A stretch of DNA of 64,000 nt, from contig JBBRSQ010000001.1 in NCBI GenBank assembly GCA_038245255.1, positions 1 through 64,000 of the forward strand, written 5' to 3'. The notes under the pieces were generated by a model that was not told the origin of the DNA, did not search any database, and worked only from the letters and a program-made list of their open reading frames with translations. Shown here piece after piece: positions 25,884-35,967 of the stretch (positions are counted from its first letter, which is position 1; the number at the start of each line of letters is the position of its first letter). The translations under genes were made by a program, and so were the position numbers. Origin of the DNA: UBA12465 sp038245255. Lineage in GTDB: Bacteria > Patescibacteriota > Patescibacteriia > Patescibacteriales > UBA12465.

Positions 25884-26891
25884 TTATTTTTTTCGACCTC
25901 GCAATTGCCCGCAGGCCGCGCTAATTTCCGAACCAAAACTTAAACGAACAGTTACGGCAACGCTGGCTTCTTCGAGAATTTTTTTAAATTTCTCAATCCG
26001 TTCACGCCCAGAGGCTTGAAAACGACCAGTTTGGTTATACGGTATTAAGTTAACCATATATAAGGGTTTTTTCATTAGCTTGATTAGATCGTGTGCGTCC
26101 TTATCGCTATCGTTAACATTTTTAATCATTAAATACTCGAACATTACGCGGCGACCAGTCTTAGTGATATAATTATCAACGGCTTTAAATATTTCATGCA
26201 AGCTATATTTATTAGCGATTGGCATCAAATCTTTACGTAAATTATCATTAGCGGCATGAAGAGAAACGGCGAGGTTAATTTGCATTTTTTCACCGGCTAA
26301 TTTTTTTATTCCTTCAGTTATGCCCGAGGTTGAAACAGACATACGGCGCGAACCAATATTTAAAGTCTCCGGATTATTTAAAAATTTAGCTGCTTTAATA
26401 AATTCGGCATAATTAAGAAATGATTCCCCCATTCCCATAAACACAATATTATCAACTTTTTGGTCTTTGTTTTCATTTTTAAGATATCTTGACCAAAAAA
26501 CTACTTGTTCAACAATTTCTTCTGACTTCAAATTGCGACGAAAACCAAAATTTCCCGTAGCACAGAATTCGCAGCCCAAAGCACAGCCAACTTGGGATGA
26601 AACACAAACAGTATTGCGCTTATCCTTTTGACGAATTAAAACAGTTTCAATTGCCTCACCGTCTAAAAGTGTAATCAAAGCTTTAATGCTTTTATTTTTT
26701 CCTGAATTTTTTTCAATTTCAGCCTTAATCTCTAGGGGACATTCTTCGTTTAATTTTTCCCTTAATTCTTTTGGTAAGCTGGAAACTTCTTGCCAAGCAG
26801 AAACAAAATCTTGCCAAAGTGCTTTATTTACTTGAACAAAACGATATTTTGGCTGTGTTTGCAGAATTCCAGATAATTTAGATAAGTTCAT
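25884..26891 (-). CDS. rlmN: Dual-specificity RNA methyltransferase RlmN
   Basis: RlmN is a radical SAM enzyme that methylates C2 of A2503 in 23S rRNA and A37 in some tRNAs. The radical SAM cluster motif is CALGCEFCATG (about residues 101-111), with the GMGESFLN block and the methyl-carrying cysteine near the C-terminus (EISAACGQL). The ATG at 26891 is chosen because the longer frame from 26936 overlaps the preceding gene, which stops at 26893. The 335 aa match the family. Confidence 0.95.
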   Translation of the reverse strand: MNLSKLSGILQTQPKYRFVQVNKALWQDFVSAWQEVSSLPKELREKLNEECPLEIKAEIEKNSGKNKSIKALITLLDGEAIETVLIRQKDKRNTVCVSSQVGCALGCEFCATGNFGFRRNLKSEEIVEQVVFWSRYLKNENKDQKVDNIVFMGMGESFLNYAEFIKAAKFLNNPETLNIGSRRMSVSTSGITEGIKKLAGEKMQINLAVSLHAANDNLRKDLMPIANKYSLHEIFKAVDNYITKTGRRVMFEYLMIKNVNDSDKDAHDLIKLMKKPLYMVNLIPYNQTGRFQASGRERIEKFKKILEEASVAVTVRLSFGSEISAACGQLRGRKK

Positions 26892-26892
26892 T

Positions 26893-28002
26893 TTATTTTT
26901 TCTTAAGAATAATTTTAACAATTTCACTTTGCCCACTAGTTCTCATTGGTGGCCCCCAAGTACCAGCCCCTCGACTAACGATTAATGAGAAATCTCCGTC
27001 ATTAAACAATCCCTGCGCGTAGCCTTTATAGGCCAGCTTAGAAATGTAATTAAACGGAAATAATTGACCATTATGCGTATGACCGGATAATTGTAGGTCA
27101 ATTTCAGCATGTTTAGCAAGAGCAATGTTTTTAGGTTCATGAAATAAGAGAATGCTCGCCTTGGCTTTACTGTAACCAACTTGCTTTAAAATAGCCGCCT
27201 CTAAGTCGAAATCCTTATTAAAAGAATAATTAATGCCAATAATTTGCAGGCCATCAATTTCTACCATCTTATTATCTAAAACTTCCACTGGCCTATCTTT
27301 AAGAAGTTCTATAACGCGATTAAAGCCGAGATACAAATCATGATTTCCAAAAGAATAATAAATTCCTCGTGGAACTTTAAGTTTTGAAAATGGATGATTT
27401 AGCCACGTAAAATCCGATTCCATTCCATCGAATAAATCTCCAGTAATAAAAATGGCCTCCGGGTTTAATTTCTGTGCCTTGCTTAATAAGCGACCAAAAA
27501 ATTTTTCGCGATAAACAGGGCCAAGATGAACATCGGAAATCTGAACAACAACTTTATTATTCCAAGTCTCTGGTAAATCTTTTATCACCACTTCATACGA
27601 TGTAACTTTCGGGATCCACGCCTTATAAAGACCGAAGAAAGAAATAATCATTGCCCCCAAGAAGTAAAATAAACGTAAAAAATGTAGCGAAACTTCAAAG
27701 TCAAAGGACCAAGATGCTAATTTAATAAGTAGAACTAGAACCATCATTAGGCTAAGATTTGCAAGTAGTCCAATCCAAAAACCAGTAATAATATAATACC
27801 AACGAGTAAAAACATTATCCCATTTATGAATCAAGTATGACGCGCAAACAGTGCTGACAAATAAAAAAAGGATTATTAAAGCGGCTACCAAACGGCCCTC
27901 TAAAGCACTTATGCTCAGTATGTTTATTGAAAAAAACCAAACTAAAATATGTCCTGCTAAAAGCATTAAAACGGAAACAGCGAAATAAATTAATTGCATC
28001 AT
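26893..28002 (-). CDS. Membrane-anchored metallophosphoesterase
   Basis: The N-terminal 130 residues hold four hydrophobic helices. A calcineurin-like phosphoesterase domain follows: QISDVHLGPV (about residue 155), ITGDLFDG, YSFGNHDLY and SGHTHNGQLFPF, which together give the five metal-binding blocks. Related proteins (YkuE/YaeI type) hydrolyse lipid head groups such as UDP-diacylglucosamine or phospholipids. The substrate here is unknown. It lies 4 nt after pyk and 1 nt before rlmN. Confidence 0.9.
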   Translation of the reverse strand: MMQLIYFAVSVLMLLAGHILVWFFSINILSISALEGRLVAALIILFLFVSTVCASYLIHKWDNVFTRWYYIITGFWIGLLANLSLMMVLVLLIKLASWSFDFEVSLHFLRLFYFLGAMIISFFGLYKAWIPKVTSYEVVIKDLPETWNNKVVVQISDVHLGPVYREKFFGRLLSKAQKLNPEAIFITGDLFDGMESDFTWLNHPFSKLKVPRGIYYSFGNHDLYLGFNRVIELLKDRPVEVLDNKMVEIDGLQIIGINYSFNKDFDLEAAILKQVGYSKAKASILLFHEPKNIALAKHAEIDLQLSGHTHNGQLFPFNYISKLAYKGYAQGLFNDGDFSLIVSRGAGTWGPPMRTSGQSEIVKIILKKK

Positions 28003-28006
28003 AAAT

Positions 28007-29038
28007 TTATAAATTTACATTATCCCGACGCAAACTGCGCTCAATACGGCTTATTACCTTTTGTAAAATTTTAACTGCTTCAAGGGGGTGGGCCCCAATA
28101 GTTGTTTCATCCGAAAGCATAATCATATCGGCCCCCTCAAAAACGGCATTAGCAATATCTGATACTTCGGCACGCGTTGGATGAGAATTAAGAATCATTG
28201 ACGTCATAACTTGGGTAGCAATGATGGCTGGTTTGTCGTGCCAATGGGCGTGACGCACTAAATTTTTTTGAACAATTGGCAAATCCTCTATTGGAATCTC
28301 AATTCCTAAATCACCTCGAGCAATCATAATCAAATCAGAAGCAGTAATGATTGCATCAATGTTTTTTAAAGCGATTGCTCTTTCGATCTTAGAAATAATT
28401 TTGACTTTTTTGTTTTTTCCAAATAGCTGCCTTAGTTTTTTAACGTCATTAGCTGTTTGAACAAATGAAAGTGCGATGTAATCGACTCCAGCCTTTAAAA
28501 CAAATTTAACGTCTTTGATATCTTTCGGTGTTAAACCGCCTTTTTTTAAATTAGTATAGGGAACATTTACTCCCTTATGAGAAGTAAGAAGGCCTCCCGT
28601 AATTACAGTTCCGGAGATAATTTTGTCTTTGATTCCAGAAACAGCAATTTCTATCTCACCATTACATAAAAATAATGGATCACCCTTTTTTATATCTAAA
28701 TGGAGTTCTGAGTTATCAATCGGAATAATACCCGTTTCCGGGCTCGGTTTTTTTCCATTATATGAAAACCTAAGCGCCTCGCCATCATGAAGTATTAATT
28801 CATTTTCGGCTAGCTTGCCGACGCGGATACGAGGTCCTTGCAGATCGGCAATAATAGAAACTTTATTTTCAGAATTTAAATTAAAATCATCAACAATTTT
28901 TTTTATGCGCAAGTATTGCTCATAACTTGCATGTGAAAAGTTTACTCTCACATAACTAACCCCGGCCCGCAAAAGTGTTTGTAAATTTTCAGCTGATTCG
29001 GAATTAGGCCCAACCGTAATTATTATTTTGGTATTCAT
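28007..29038 (-). CDS. pyk: Pyruvate kinase lacking the C-terminal domain
   Basis: Pyruvate kinase transfers phosphate from PEP to ADP. The barrel and B domain are complete: VRVNFSHASYEQY, ADLQGPRIRVG, catalytic Lys in IISKIERAIAL, metal-binding RGDLGIEIP, and PTRAEVSDIANAVFEGADM. The protein ends right after the barrel at 343 aa, whereas most enzymes continue for 110-130 residues as the allosteric C domain. The ATG at 29038 is preferred to the TTG at 29050, because the former starts at the conserved strand. It is 12 nt from tgt. It is likely active but without effector control (inference). Confidence 0.92.
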   Translation of the reverse strand: MNTKIIITVGPNSESAENLQTLLRAGVSYVRVNFSHASYEQYLRIKKIVDDFNLNSENKVSIIADLQGPRIRVGKLAENELILHDGEALRFSYNGKKPSPETGIIPIDNSELHLDIKKGDPLFLCNGEIEIAVSGIKDKIISGTVITGGLLTSHKGVNVPYTNLKKGGLTPKDIKDVKFVLKAGVDYIALSFVQTANDVKKLRQLFGKNKKVKIISKIERAIALKNIDAIITASDLIMIARGDLGIEIPIEDLPIVQKNLVRHAHWHDKPAIIATQVMTSMILNSHPTRAEVSDIANAVFEGADMIMLSDETTIGAHPLEAVKILQKVISRIERSLRRDNVNL

Positions 29039-29050
29039 AATTTCTAACAA

Positions 29051-30145
29051 TTATTTTCTAAGTTTATTGAGAAGATTCTGGTAAAATTCTAAATTATTCA
29101 AACTTGCTAATTTTTGTCCTAAGGCTTCATTCATTTTAAATAGATGATGAAGATAAGATCGCGTCAGTTTTTTCAAATCATAAATTTTGCTTTTCGAATT
29201 GATGGCGGAAAAATCTTGAGAATATTTTGCATTATTAATGTTTATATTTGTAAAATTAAATGACTGAGAATTAAGAAACAATTTTCCATGTCGGCCTTCC
29301 CTGGTCGGTATTACACAATCGAACATATCCCAACCCATTTTTGCGCAGCGAATTATATCCTCCGGTGTGCCGACGCCAAGTGCGAAGCGGATGGCCGATT
29401 CTGGAATATATTCGGCTGTTTTTCGTAGCACTTCTTCTAAAAAATTTCCCTTTTCATCAACTGGTCTCGCCCCAAAGCCATAGCCATCAAAGCCAATTTT
29501 AACCAGCTCTTTAGCGCAATATTCGCGTAAGTCAAGCTCGGCGCCTCCTTGAATTACTGCAAATAAAAGCGGCCGCTTTAAACCACTTAACTTTCGTTTA
29601 TTGATTTGGCGTAAATATTCTTTTTTACATCGCTTTGCCCAACTAATAGTACGCTTCACGGCTAACTCTAAATCTAAACGAGAAAATTCATTAGGTGGAC
29701 AATCATCGAAACAGACCATCATGTCGACTCCTAAAGCAAATTGAATCTGAATAGACTTTTCTGGAGTCAGCTCGTGGCTAGATCCATCAATGGGAGATTT
29801 AAATGTTACCTTATCATCCTCGATTTTCCCCAGCCGTGGATTTTTATGAATTAAAGAAAATACTTGAAAGCCACCTGAGTCTGAAAGTAGCGGTCCAGAC
29901 CAGTTCATAAACTTATGAAGGCCGCCAGCGGCTTCGATAATTTTTAATCCCGGTTGAAGATATAAATGAAAGGTATTAACAACCAGAGCTTTCGTACCTG
30001 TTTGTTGAATTTCATTATTAGAAGTAAGTTTAATATAGGCACGAGTTGCGTCGGGCATATAAAAGGGCGTCTCTAAAACGCCGTGAGCAGTTTTTAAAAT
30101 GCCACGGCGAATTCCTGACTTAGAGACTTCCTTTATTTTAAACAT
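29051..30145 (-). CDS. tgt: tRNA-guanine transglycosylase without zinc cysteines
   Basis: Tgt exchanges guanine-34 of certain tRNAs for a 7-deazaguanine on the way to queuosine. Catalytic residues are present: LLSDSGGFQVFSL (D89), FDDCPP (about 147-151) and MFDCVIPTREGRHGKLF (D276). The structural zinc site that follows in typical enzymes (CxCxxC then His) is lost: by alignment on the conserved YLHHL block the three cysteines become S319, I321 and L324, while the histidines at 333-334 remain. At 364 aa it is full length. A QueC-like protein is encoded at 54467 but appears unrelated to this locus. Confidence 0.9.
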   Translation of the reverse strand: MFKIKEVSKSGIRRGILKTAHGVLETPFYMPDATRAYIKLTSNNEIQQTGTKALVVNTFHLYLQPGLKIIEAAGGLHKFMNWSGPLLSDSGGFQVFSLIHKNPRLGKIEDDKVTFKSPIDGSSHELTPEKSIQIQFALGVDMMVCFDDCPPNEFSRLDLELAVKRTISWAKRCKKEYLRQINKRKLSGLKRPLLFAVIQGGAELDLREYCAKELVKIGFDGYGFGARPVDEKGNFLEEVLRKTAEYIPESAIRFALGVGTPEDIIRCAKMGWDMFDCVIPTREGRHGKLFLNSQSFNFTNININNAKYSQDFSAINSKSKIYDLKKLTRSYLHHLFKMNEALGQKLASLNNLEFYQNLLNKLRK

Positions 30146-30178
30146 AATCTAAAAAACTTTGTAAAAAATTATTAGCTC

Positions 30179-32167
30179 TTATTGAACCCGCCCTGAACTA
30201 CTCATGCCCGCGATTTCGTCATCTTCGAGCTTAGTGGTTTTTGGTCCGGTCTTCGAGTTTATTAAATCTTTCGTTTCGGTGTCGAGCGCGCTAACGCTTG
30301 ATCCTGTTGAAAGGATTAAAATTTTATTCTGATCTGCTTCTGAGGGCGTAATGCTGATACCGAATTCAGCCTTGGCTTCATAAACTGACACTGGAAGTCT
30401 ACCAATGTCCCAAATAACCTGTCTAGTGTTAGCATCGTAACGAATACTGCCAACGCCCGTAGAACTTTTTTGATCAAATGATACATTAAGAGGTAGATCA
30501 TAAACAACCTGGGTATCACTTAGCTCATGTAAATTGTTTTTAACAACCCAATAAACTTTAAAGCCTGTTGTTTCACCTACTTTTGGAGGCAACGGACCAG
30601 AACCGACTGGTTGATTATCATTATTAAAATATAAAATTTGCTCATCTAAACTTAAATCACTATTTAGACGAGAAACGATCGTGTTGCTTTTATTGTCTCC
30701 ACTTTTGGCTGTTTGATTATTTACACCGTATTGTCCATAAGAAGTGATGCTCAATTTTTTCCCTAAGTCGCTTTCTTTAAAATTTAATAAATTAATTGAG
30801 AAACTAATCTCGCCTTCTTCATTTGGTTTTATTTGAGCTAACGCCGGAATTTCGTTCTTTGTCCAAATAATCATATTATCACGAACTTCGCCTCTTTTTG
30901 GCATTTTTAAAGAATTAAAGTCTAAAAAATCTCCCGTTAAAGCCGCCATAATAACCAAATCTTTAAAAGTGTTTTCACCCTTGTTGCTGAATTTTAGGCT
31001 ATAATTTAATGTTTGACCAAAACTAACAGCCTTATCATTTTTATCTCCATTAATTGTCATTGCTAAATTTAGATCGGTTTTTACGAGCTCGGGCATAAAA
31101 CTTTGTTCCCAAAATACAAACGATTGCCCGTCATCTAATCTTTTTTCTAAGCGCACACTGATTTCAGGATTACTTAGTTTAGAAACTATTTTATAACTTA
31201 AAGGAATTTCTTGCCTACTTGATTCTTTATTAAGTCCATTTATTGACCAGTTTGTACCAGAGTTCTTAGTAACTCTAACATTGCCGCTACTAGTTGAGGT
31301 GCCCTGCTTTGAATCTGGCAAAGATACAACTTGTGGATTTGTTTCATCAGGCAGAGAAAAACTTAAATTAAAATCGCCCAAGTAATTATCTTTAACATCA
31401 GATAAAATTAAAGTCATTATATTATCTTGATCAAGAAAGGCGGTGTTACTATAATCAAGGCTAATATCAAAGCCTGGTCCGCTAACTATCGTAGAAGCCG
31501 AAGCTTCCTTTTTAAATTGACTCGAATAATTTAAAGGCACATAACTTAAACGCCCGGAAATAATATTAACCGATTGCGGTTTATTAATTAATTTTCCAGT
31601 AATTGTAAGGGATCCGCTAGAATTCGCCGTTAAGTCCGGCAAGGTCCAGCCATAATTTCCATTTTGGGGCGCAATCGAACTCGTTATAAGAATAAAATTC
31701 TCAGGATATTGTATCTCTAAGTGTATTTTTGTCAATGTAAATTTACTAGGATTAGAATACTGAACTTGATAGGAAAATTCCTCACCGGCAATAACCTTAT
31801 CGGGCGCATTAATTGTTATTTCCAGCGAACTGGAGTCACTACCATTATCGAAAAAATATAAATAGGCAAAATATGCCATCCCGGCCAGAAGAGTAATTAA
31901 TAGAATATTTTTAAAGAATCTGACAATCAAAAGTTGACGATGTCTAATCTTCATTTTACGAACATCGACAAATTCCCCTTTTTTATCTTTATAAATTTCA
32001 TTTAAATTCGTTTCTATTTCTTGATTTCTGGCTTCACGACCAATTACTCTTTCAAAACTGGCAACTTCTTTATCGCTCGGCATCGGTCGTTCAACAAAGG
32101 CTGATAAACTTGACGAAGCTTCTTTATCAACCCTTAACATTTTTTTAATTTTTTTTTCTTCTGCCAT
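30179..32167 (-). CDS. Membrane-anchored surface protein with DUF11-like repeats, 662 aa
   Basis: No exact family is recognised. A basic cytoplasmic tail of about 90 residues precedes one membrane helix (about residues 88-108). The outside part is made of beta-sandwich units with the pattern xYxxxxSNxSxxTLTxIxLxxxYP and similar lines near residues 130-180, 385-430 and 520-590, as in DUF11/CARDB-like adhesin or stalk domains. The C-terminus is Ser/Lys-rich. It follows the DUF4012 gene by 9 nt and may act with it at the surface. The role is unknown. Confidence 0.7.
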   Translation of the reverse strand: MAEEKKIKKMLRVDKEASSSLSAFVERPMPSDKEVASFERVIGREARNQEIETNLNEIYKDKKGEFVDVRKMKIRHRQLLIVRFFKNILLITLLAGMAYFAYLYFFDNGSDSSSLEITINAPDKVIAGEEFSYQVQYSNPSKFTLTKIHLEIQYPENFILITSSIAPQNGNYGWTLPDLTANSSGSLTITGKLINKPQSVNIISGRLSYVPLNYSSQFKKEASASTIVSGPGFDISLDYSNTAFLDQDNIMTLILSDVKDNYLGDFNLSFSLPDETNPQVVSLPDSKQGTSTSSGNVRVTKNSGTNWSINGLNKESSRQEIPLSYKIVSKLSNPEISVRLEKRLDDGQSFVFWEQSFMPELVKTDLNLAMTINGDKNDKAVSFGQTLNYSLKFSNKGENTFKDLVIMAALTGDFLDFNSLKMPKRGEVRDNMIIWTKNEIPALAQIKPNEEGEISFSINLLNFKESDLGKKLSITSYGQYGVNNQTAKSGDNKSNTIVSRLNSDLSLDEQILYFNNDNQPVGSGPLPPKVGETTGFKVYWVVKNNLHELSDTQVVYDLPLNVSFDQKSSTGVGSIRYDANTRQVIWDIGRLPVSVYEAKAEFGISITPSEADQNKILILSTGSSVSALDTETKDLINSKTGPKTTKLEDDEIAGMSSSGRVQ

Positions 32168-32176
32168 ATAAATAAA

Positions 32177-34747
32177 TTATTTTTTTTCTATAAGAACTGA
32201 CCAATATTTATCGGAATTAATCCGATCCCTAATATTCCAGCCGTTTTCAGTTTTCATGCTTTCCGGAAAATGCCAAAATATTTTTAAAGACTCAGGTAAA
32301 TCTAAGTTACTGACAAAATCACTAGCCTTAGCTCCGGGTTGTTTTTGCACCATCAAGCTATAGGGAGTTAAATCTGCTTGACCAGGATTTAAAAAATTAT
32401 TCAATTTAGTAATCCAGTCATTTGATTTTACTTGATCAAAAAAATTAAAAGGCAAACGATATTTAATCGTTAAAGTAACGCTCTCGCCGGGATCAACCAT
32501 AACCCAATTAGCAAAAACTGTTTTATTATTTTCTTCATAGACTTTAGTTCCACTTCCCTCATCAACCAGTGCTCGATTTTCTTTTTCTAAAAATTTATTA
32601 TTTTCCCAACTCGGATCAGGTTTTTCATCAAAATATTTCTCGTCAGGTATTCTAAAACCTTCAGCCATAAGAAGTTCAGAGCCTTTTGGAACATATACCC
32701 TCAACCAATCTACATTTCGAACTCCAGTCATGGCTTCATTTTTTAATCCAGTATGTGTCCGAGTAATTTTGACTGTATCAATAATTGAACCGTCCATGCT
32801 AACTTCTGAATCATGCTCAATTTTTTCCTCCATTTTTCGATCTGATTTTTGACCAGCGATATTTGTATTTACAACCGAAAGATAATCTCGACTAGTATCC
32901 TTTATTTCACCTGCCCAGTTAAGTTTAACGACTTCAGCTTCAAGATTGGCATCACTAAAATAAAATAAAATCTGTTTTTCCGACATGCTTCTTTCAAACA
33001 GGGATAAAATCTTAACTAAACTTTCCTTATTTAATTTTTGCGGAAGCGTCTCTATTATCTTGGCCATCAAATCACCAATAATCTTCTTCGGTTTATTTTC
33101 AGCATTCACCTCTAATCCTTGCTTAATCGGTAAATCTGACTTCACCTCGCTTGAACTTGAGGGAACGCCAATGACTGCCTCGGGATTAGTTAGCGCCAGA
33201 TTCTTTTGCTCAACAACTTTTTGAACGACATCCCAAAAATTATTAGAATCGATAACTAATCCATATTCCTTGCTCAAGTCAATCGGGCCAGTAATCTCTA
33301 GTAAACCTTCAACGACAGTAGGAGTTAAACTAATAACGCCATCAACAGTTGGCCCATCACTTTTTTCGTAAAACCACATCAAATTTTGGGCGGTTGTTGG
33401 CCAATCAGGCCACCAATTAGCATCCCAAAAATGCCACAAGGGATTAACAAGCCAAAGCGGTTTAGGAGCAACTACACGAACGTTCATTCCCCCCTCGGTA
33501 TCGTACGAGCCGCCACCAGGAACTTCTAAATTACGAATTTTTCCGTCGCGAATGTCAACTAATGCATAACTACCCAAAAAGCCACCACTTGCTCGAAGTT
33601 CAGAATTATTTTGAAAAACTAAAAGATAACGCTTATCCTGCGTAGCGCCGAGTATGTCTTTAAATTTTGAACCGGCGCTAACAAAAGTTTCTAAGTTGTT
33701 GCTAAGTAAACCGGTCTGTTTTGAAATAGCCAGAAATTTTTCTTTATATTCATTTGGTAAGTTTTCAGGATTAATAGAATCGAGCTCCTTTTTTAAATTC
33801 TTAGAATCTTGAACAGCGAGCCCACCAAAATACGTAAAGCTATCAAGTGCCTTAGAAAAACTCTCTTTATTCTCCGCAAATAAACTATCAGTTGCTAAAA
33901 CTAAATTTCTCCCTAAAGATGAGGCAATTTCACCGGCTCGTAGAAATTTTTTACTTTCAGCCGCTAATTTTAATTTAGGATTATTTGAGAATGACGCTAA
34001 TACTAAGATTGAATCACTAATTTTATTTAAATCTTCCTGAGCCGCTAAAAAATTAGTACCCGCATTTTGAAATTGAGTATCAGCCGATTTAAGATCCATT
34101 TTCGAAACGGAATCAGTCGCTGCCAATAAGTTATTAACGGCCAACTGCGAATTACCGAGAATCTTATTTTCCAGTCCACCAAAATCAACAAATTCAAAAT
34201 AAGATAATAATTTAAGCGGAACAATAATTAGCAATAATACCAAAACAAATGAAAAAATTGATCGATACCAGATAACTTTTACTTCTGCTAGCTCCCGCTT
34301 TTTATCAATTTCTTGATATTTTTTAGCTCGACTTATGTTTATCTTCGTTTGCTTTTTAAAAATTTCAAATTGCTGCAAATTAACCTTCGACCAAAGACTC
34401 TTGTCTCTAAAAAAGGAATTTTTAAACGCGAGCTTTTGAAAAAATCCTCCAAAATTATTTTTCTTGCGAACTTTAATCTTAAAAGTTTTCTGGCTAAACT
34501 TTAGTAAATTTGGTTTAAATCTTTTTGTTTTATTTTCTAAAATTCTTAACTCTTTATTCAACTTTTTTGAAACAACTTCTTTTTGATCAACTAACTTATT
34601 TTTAGTTAGAGTGAACTTATTTTCAATCTGTTCAATATCCTCTGTCGCAAAAGTTTTTAGTCTAGTTCTCAAATCAACAACAAAACCAGAACGATCATTT
34701 AGACTTTCAGAATTATTGATATTCAGATTTGTTTTTTTGTTAGACAT
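32177..34747 (-). CDS. DUF4012 domain surface protein, 856 aa
   Basis: The first 150 residues are strongly basic and cytoplasmic. A membrane helix lies at about residues 160-182. The DUF4012 region outside begins near residue 370 with RYLLVFQNNSELRASGGFLG and continues through the aromatic stretch LWHFWDANWWPDWPT. DUF4012 proteins occur in Gram-positives and CPR beside polysaccharide genes and are thought to act on cell-surface glycopolymers (LytR-CpsA-Psr-like role proposed). The gene overlaps the upstream glycosyltransferase by 8 nt, which agrees with a glycan-linked job. Confidence 0.85.
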   Translation of the reverse strand: MSNKKTNLNINNSESLNDRSGFVVDLRTRLKTFATEDIEQIENKFTLTKNKLVDQKEVVSKKLNKELRILENKTKRFKPNLLKFSQKTFKIKVRKKNNFGGFFQKLAFKNSFFRDKSLWSKVNLQQFEIFKKQTKINISRAKKYQEIDKKRELAEVKVIWYRSIFSFVLVLLLIIVPLKLLSYFEFVDFGGLENKILGNSQLAVNNLLAATDSVSKMDLKSADTQFQNAGTNFLAAQEDLNKISDSILVLASFSNNPKLKLAAESKKFLRAGEIASSLGRNLVLATDSLFAENKESFSKALDSFTYFGGLAVQDSKNLKKELDSINPENLPNEYKEKFLAISKQTGLLSNNLETFVSAGSKFKDILGATQDKRYLLVFQNNSELRASGGFLGSYALVDIRDGKIRNLEVPGGGSYDTEGGMNVRVVAPKPLWLVNPLWHFWDANWWPDWPTTAQNLMWFYEKSDGPTVDGVISLTPTVVEGLLEITGPIDLSKEYGLVIDSNNFWDVVQKVVEQKNLALTNPEAVIGVPSSSSEVKSDLPIKQGLEVNAENKPKKIIGDLMAKIIETLPQKLNKESLVKILSLFERSMSEKQILFYFSDANLEAEVVKLNWAGEIKDTSRDYLSVVNTNIAGQKSDRKMEEKIEHDSEVSMDGSIIDTVKITRTHTGLKNEAMTGVRNVDWLRVYVPKGSELLMAEGFRIPDEKYFDEKPDPSWENNKFLEKENRALVDEGSGTKVYEENNKTVFANWVMVDPGESVTLTIKYRLPFNFFDQVKSNDWITKLNNFLNPGQADLTPYSLMVQKQPGAKASDFVSNLDLPESLKIFWHFPESMKTENGWNIRDRINSDKYWSVLIEKK

Positions 34748-35957
34748 GTAAAATCTGATGATAAACGGCTAGTGTTTGATTAGCGCACTGCCACCAACTA
34801 TATTTTTTAACTTGTTCGAGCCCACTTAAAATTAAATTCTTTCGAAGATCTTCTTCATCTAAAATCCTGAGAATTTTCTCTAGCATTTCCACTTCATTTT
34901 CTGGGTCAAAATACAAAGCCGCTGTGCCTAGTATTTCTGGAAGTGACGTGCGATTTGAACTCAGAACCGGGCAAGATCTCGCCATCGCTTCAAGTGGCGG
35001 CAAGCCAAAGCCTTCATACAATGAGGGAAAAATATAAGCTCTTGCTTCCGAATATAGAACTTCAAGTTGAGCATCGGAGATATAACCAGGGAAAACCACT
35101 GGACTATTAATGTTTTCTTTTTGCCAAAGATTTAAGGCACGCGCGCTTTCATGAACGCGCTTATAAAAATAATCTTCTTTGCCAATTAGCACTAAACGTA
35201 ATTCCGGTTTTAAATGTAATAATTTTGCAAACACTTTTAAGAGCATCTCTAAATTTTTATGGGGATAGGCATTACCAACATATAATAAAAAATTATTATC
35301 AATATGATATTGATGCAAGGTTTCCTGATTATCTAATTTTGCCACAAACAAGGAATCTCTTCCCTTTGCTAAATTTGCAACCCCTTCATAAGTGACGGCA
35401 ATTTTCTCAGCTTTGACTTTAAACTGCGAAATTAAATCTTCTTTGGTAAATTCAGAAACAGTTATTATTCTCTTCGAGCGATTAATCGCTGAAAAAATAA
35501 CGACACGATATGCTAAATTTTTTAAAAGATAAATCGTTGGATTAAGCGTCGTTGCTCGGATAGTTGGAAAATGAGTCAAAATTAAATCATGGATAGTGAC
35601 AACAAATTTACAAGGCGTTAGTAGGGGAACATTAAAATGCGGAAAGTGAATTAAATCTAGTTTTTCTTTCCAAATATAAAAAGGCATTTTAAGCTGTTCC
35701 TGCCAAGAGTACCAAGGAATATCAAGACATACTTTTTTTACATTTTTTTGCTCGCAAACAAACTCATCAAAATTTTCTGCACTTAAAAAAATAACAAAAT
35801 CAAAAACCCCATCCGAGCCTGCATCATTATTTTCAGATGCATCTGTGAGATTATTAGCACTGCTAATTTTAATAATGTTATCGACCACTTCTTGTGTATA
35901 GCGACCCAATCCTTTTCCGATTGGACCATAGAAACGGGCGTCAATTCCAATACGCAT
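34740..35957 (-). CDS. Glycosyltransferase family 4 (GT-B fold)
   Basis: This transfers a sugar from a nucleotide or lipid donor. The start MRIGIDARFYGPIGKGLGRY is typical of GT4 enzymes of the mannosyl/rhamnosyl type. The donor-binding half contains LLYVGNAYPHKNLEMLLKVF and the EX7E region FPSLYEGFGLPPLEAMARS (about residues 310-328). The ATG at 35957 is chosen because the longer frame overlaps the preceding gene and adds 18 unconserved residues. It is transcriptionally linked to the DUF4012 gene. The sugar is unknown. Confidence 0.92.
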   Translation of the reverse strand: MRIGIDARFYGPIGKGLGRYTQEVVDNIIKISSANNLTDASENNDAGSDGVFDFVIFLSAENFDEFVCEQKNVKKVCLDIPWYSWQEQLKMPFYIWKEKLDLIHFPHFNVPLLTPCKFVVTIHDLILTHFPTIRATTLNPTIYLLKNLAYRVVIFSAINRSKRIITVSEFTKEDLISQFKVKAEKIAVTYEGVANLAKGRDSLFVAKLDNQETLHQYHIDNNFLLYVGNAYPHKNLEMLLKVFAKLLHLKPELRLVLIGKEDYFYKRVHESARALNLWQKENINSPVVFPGYISDAQLEVLYSEARAYIFPSLYEGFGLPPLEAMARSCPVLSSNRTSLPEILGTAALYFDPENEVEMLEKILRILDEEDLRKNLILSGLEQVKKYSWWQCANQTLAVYHQILHV

Positions 35958-35967
35958 TTTAATAAAT

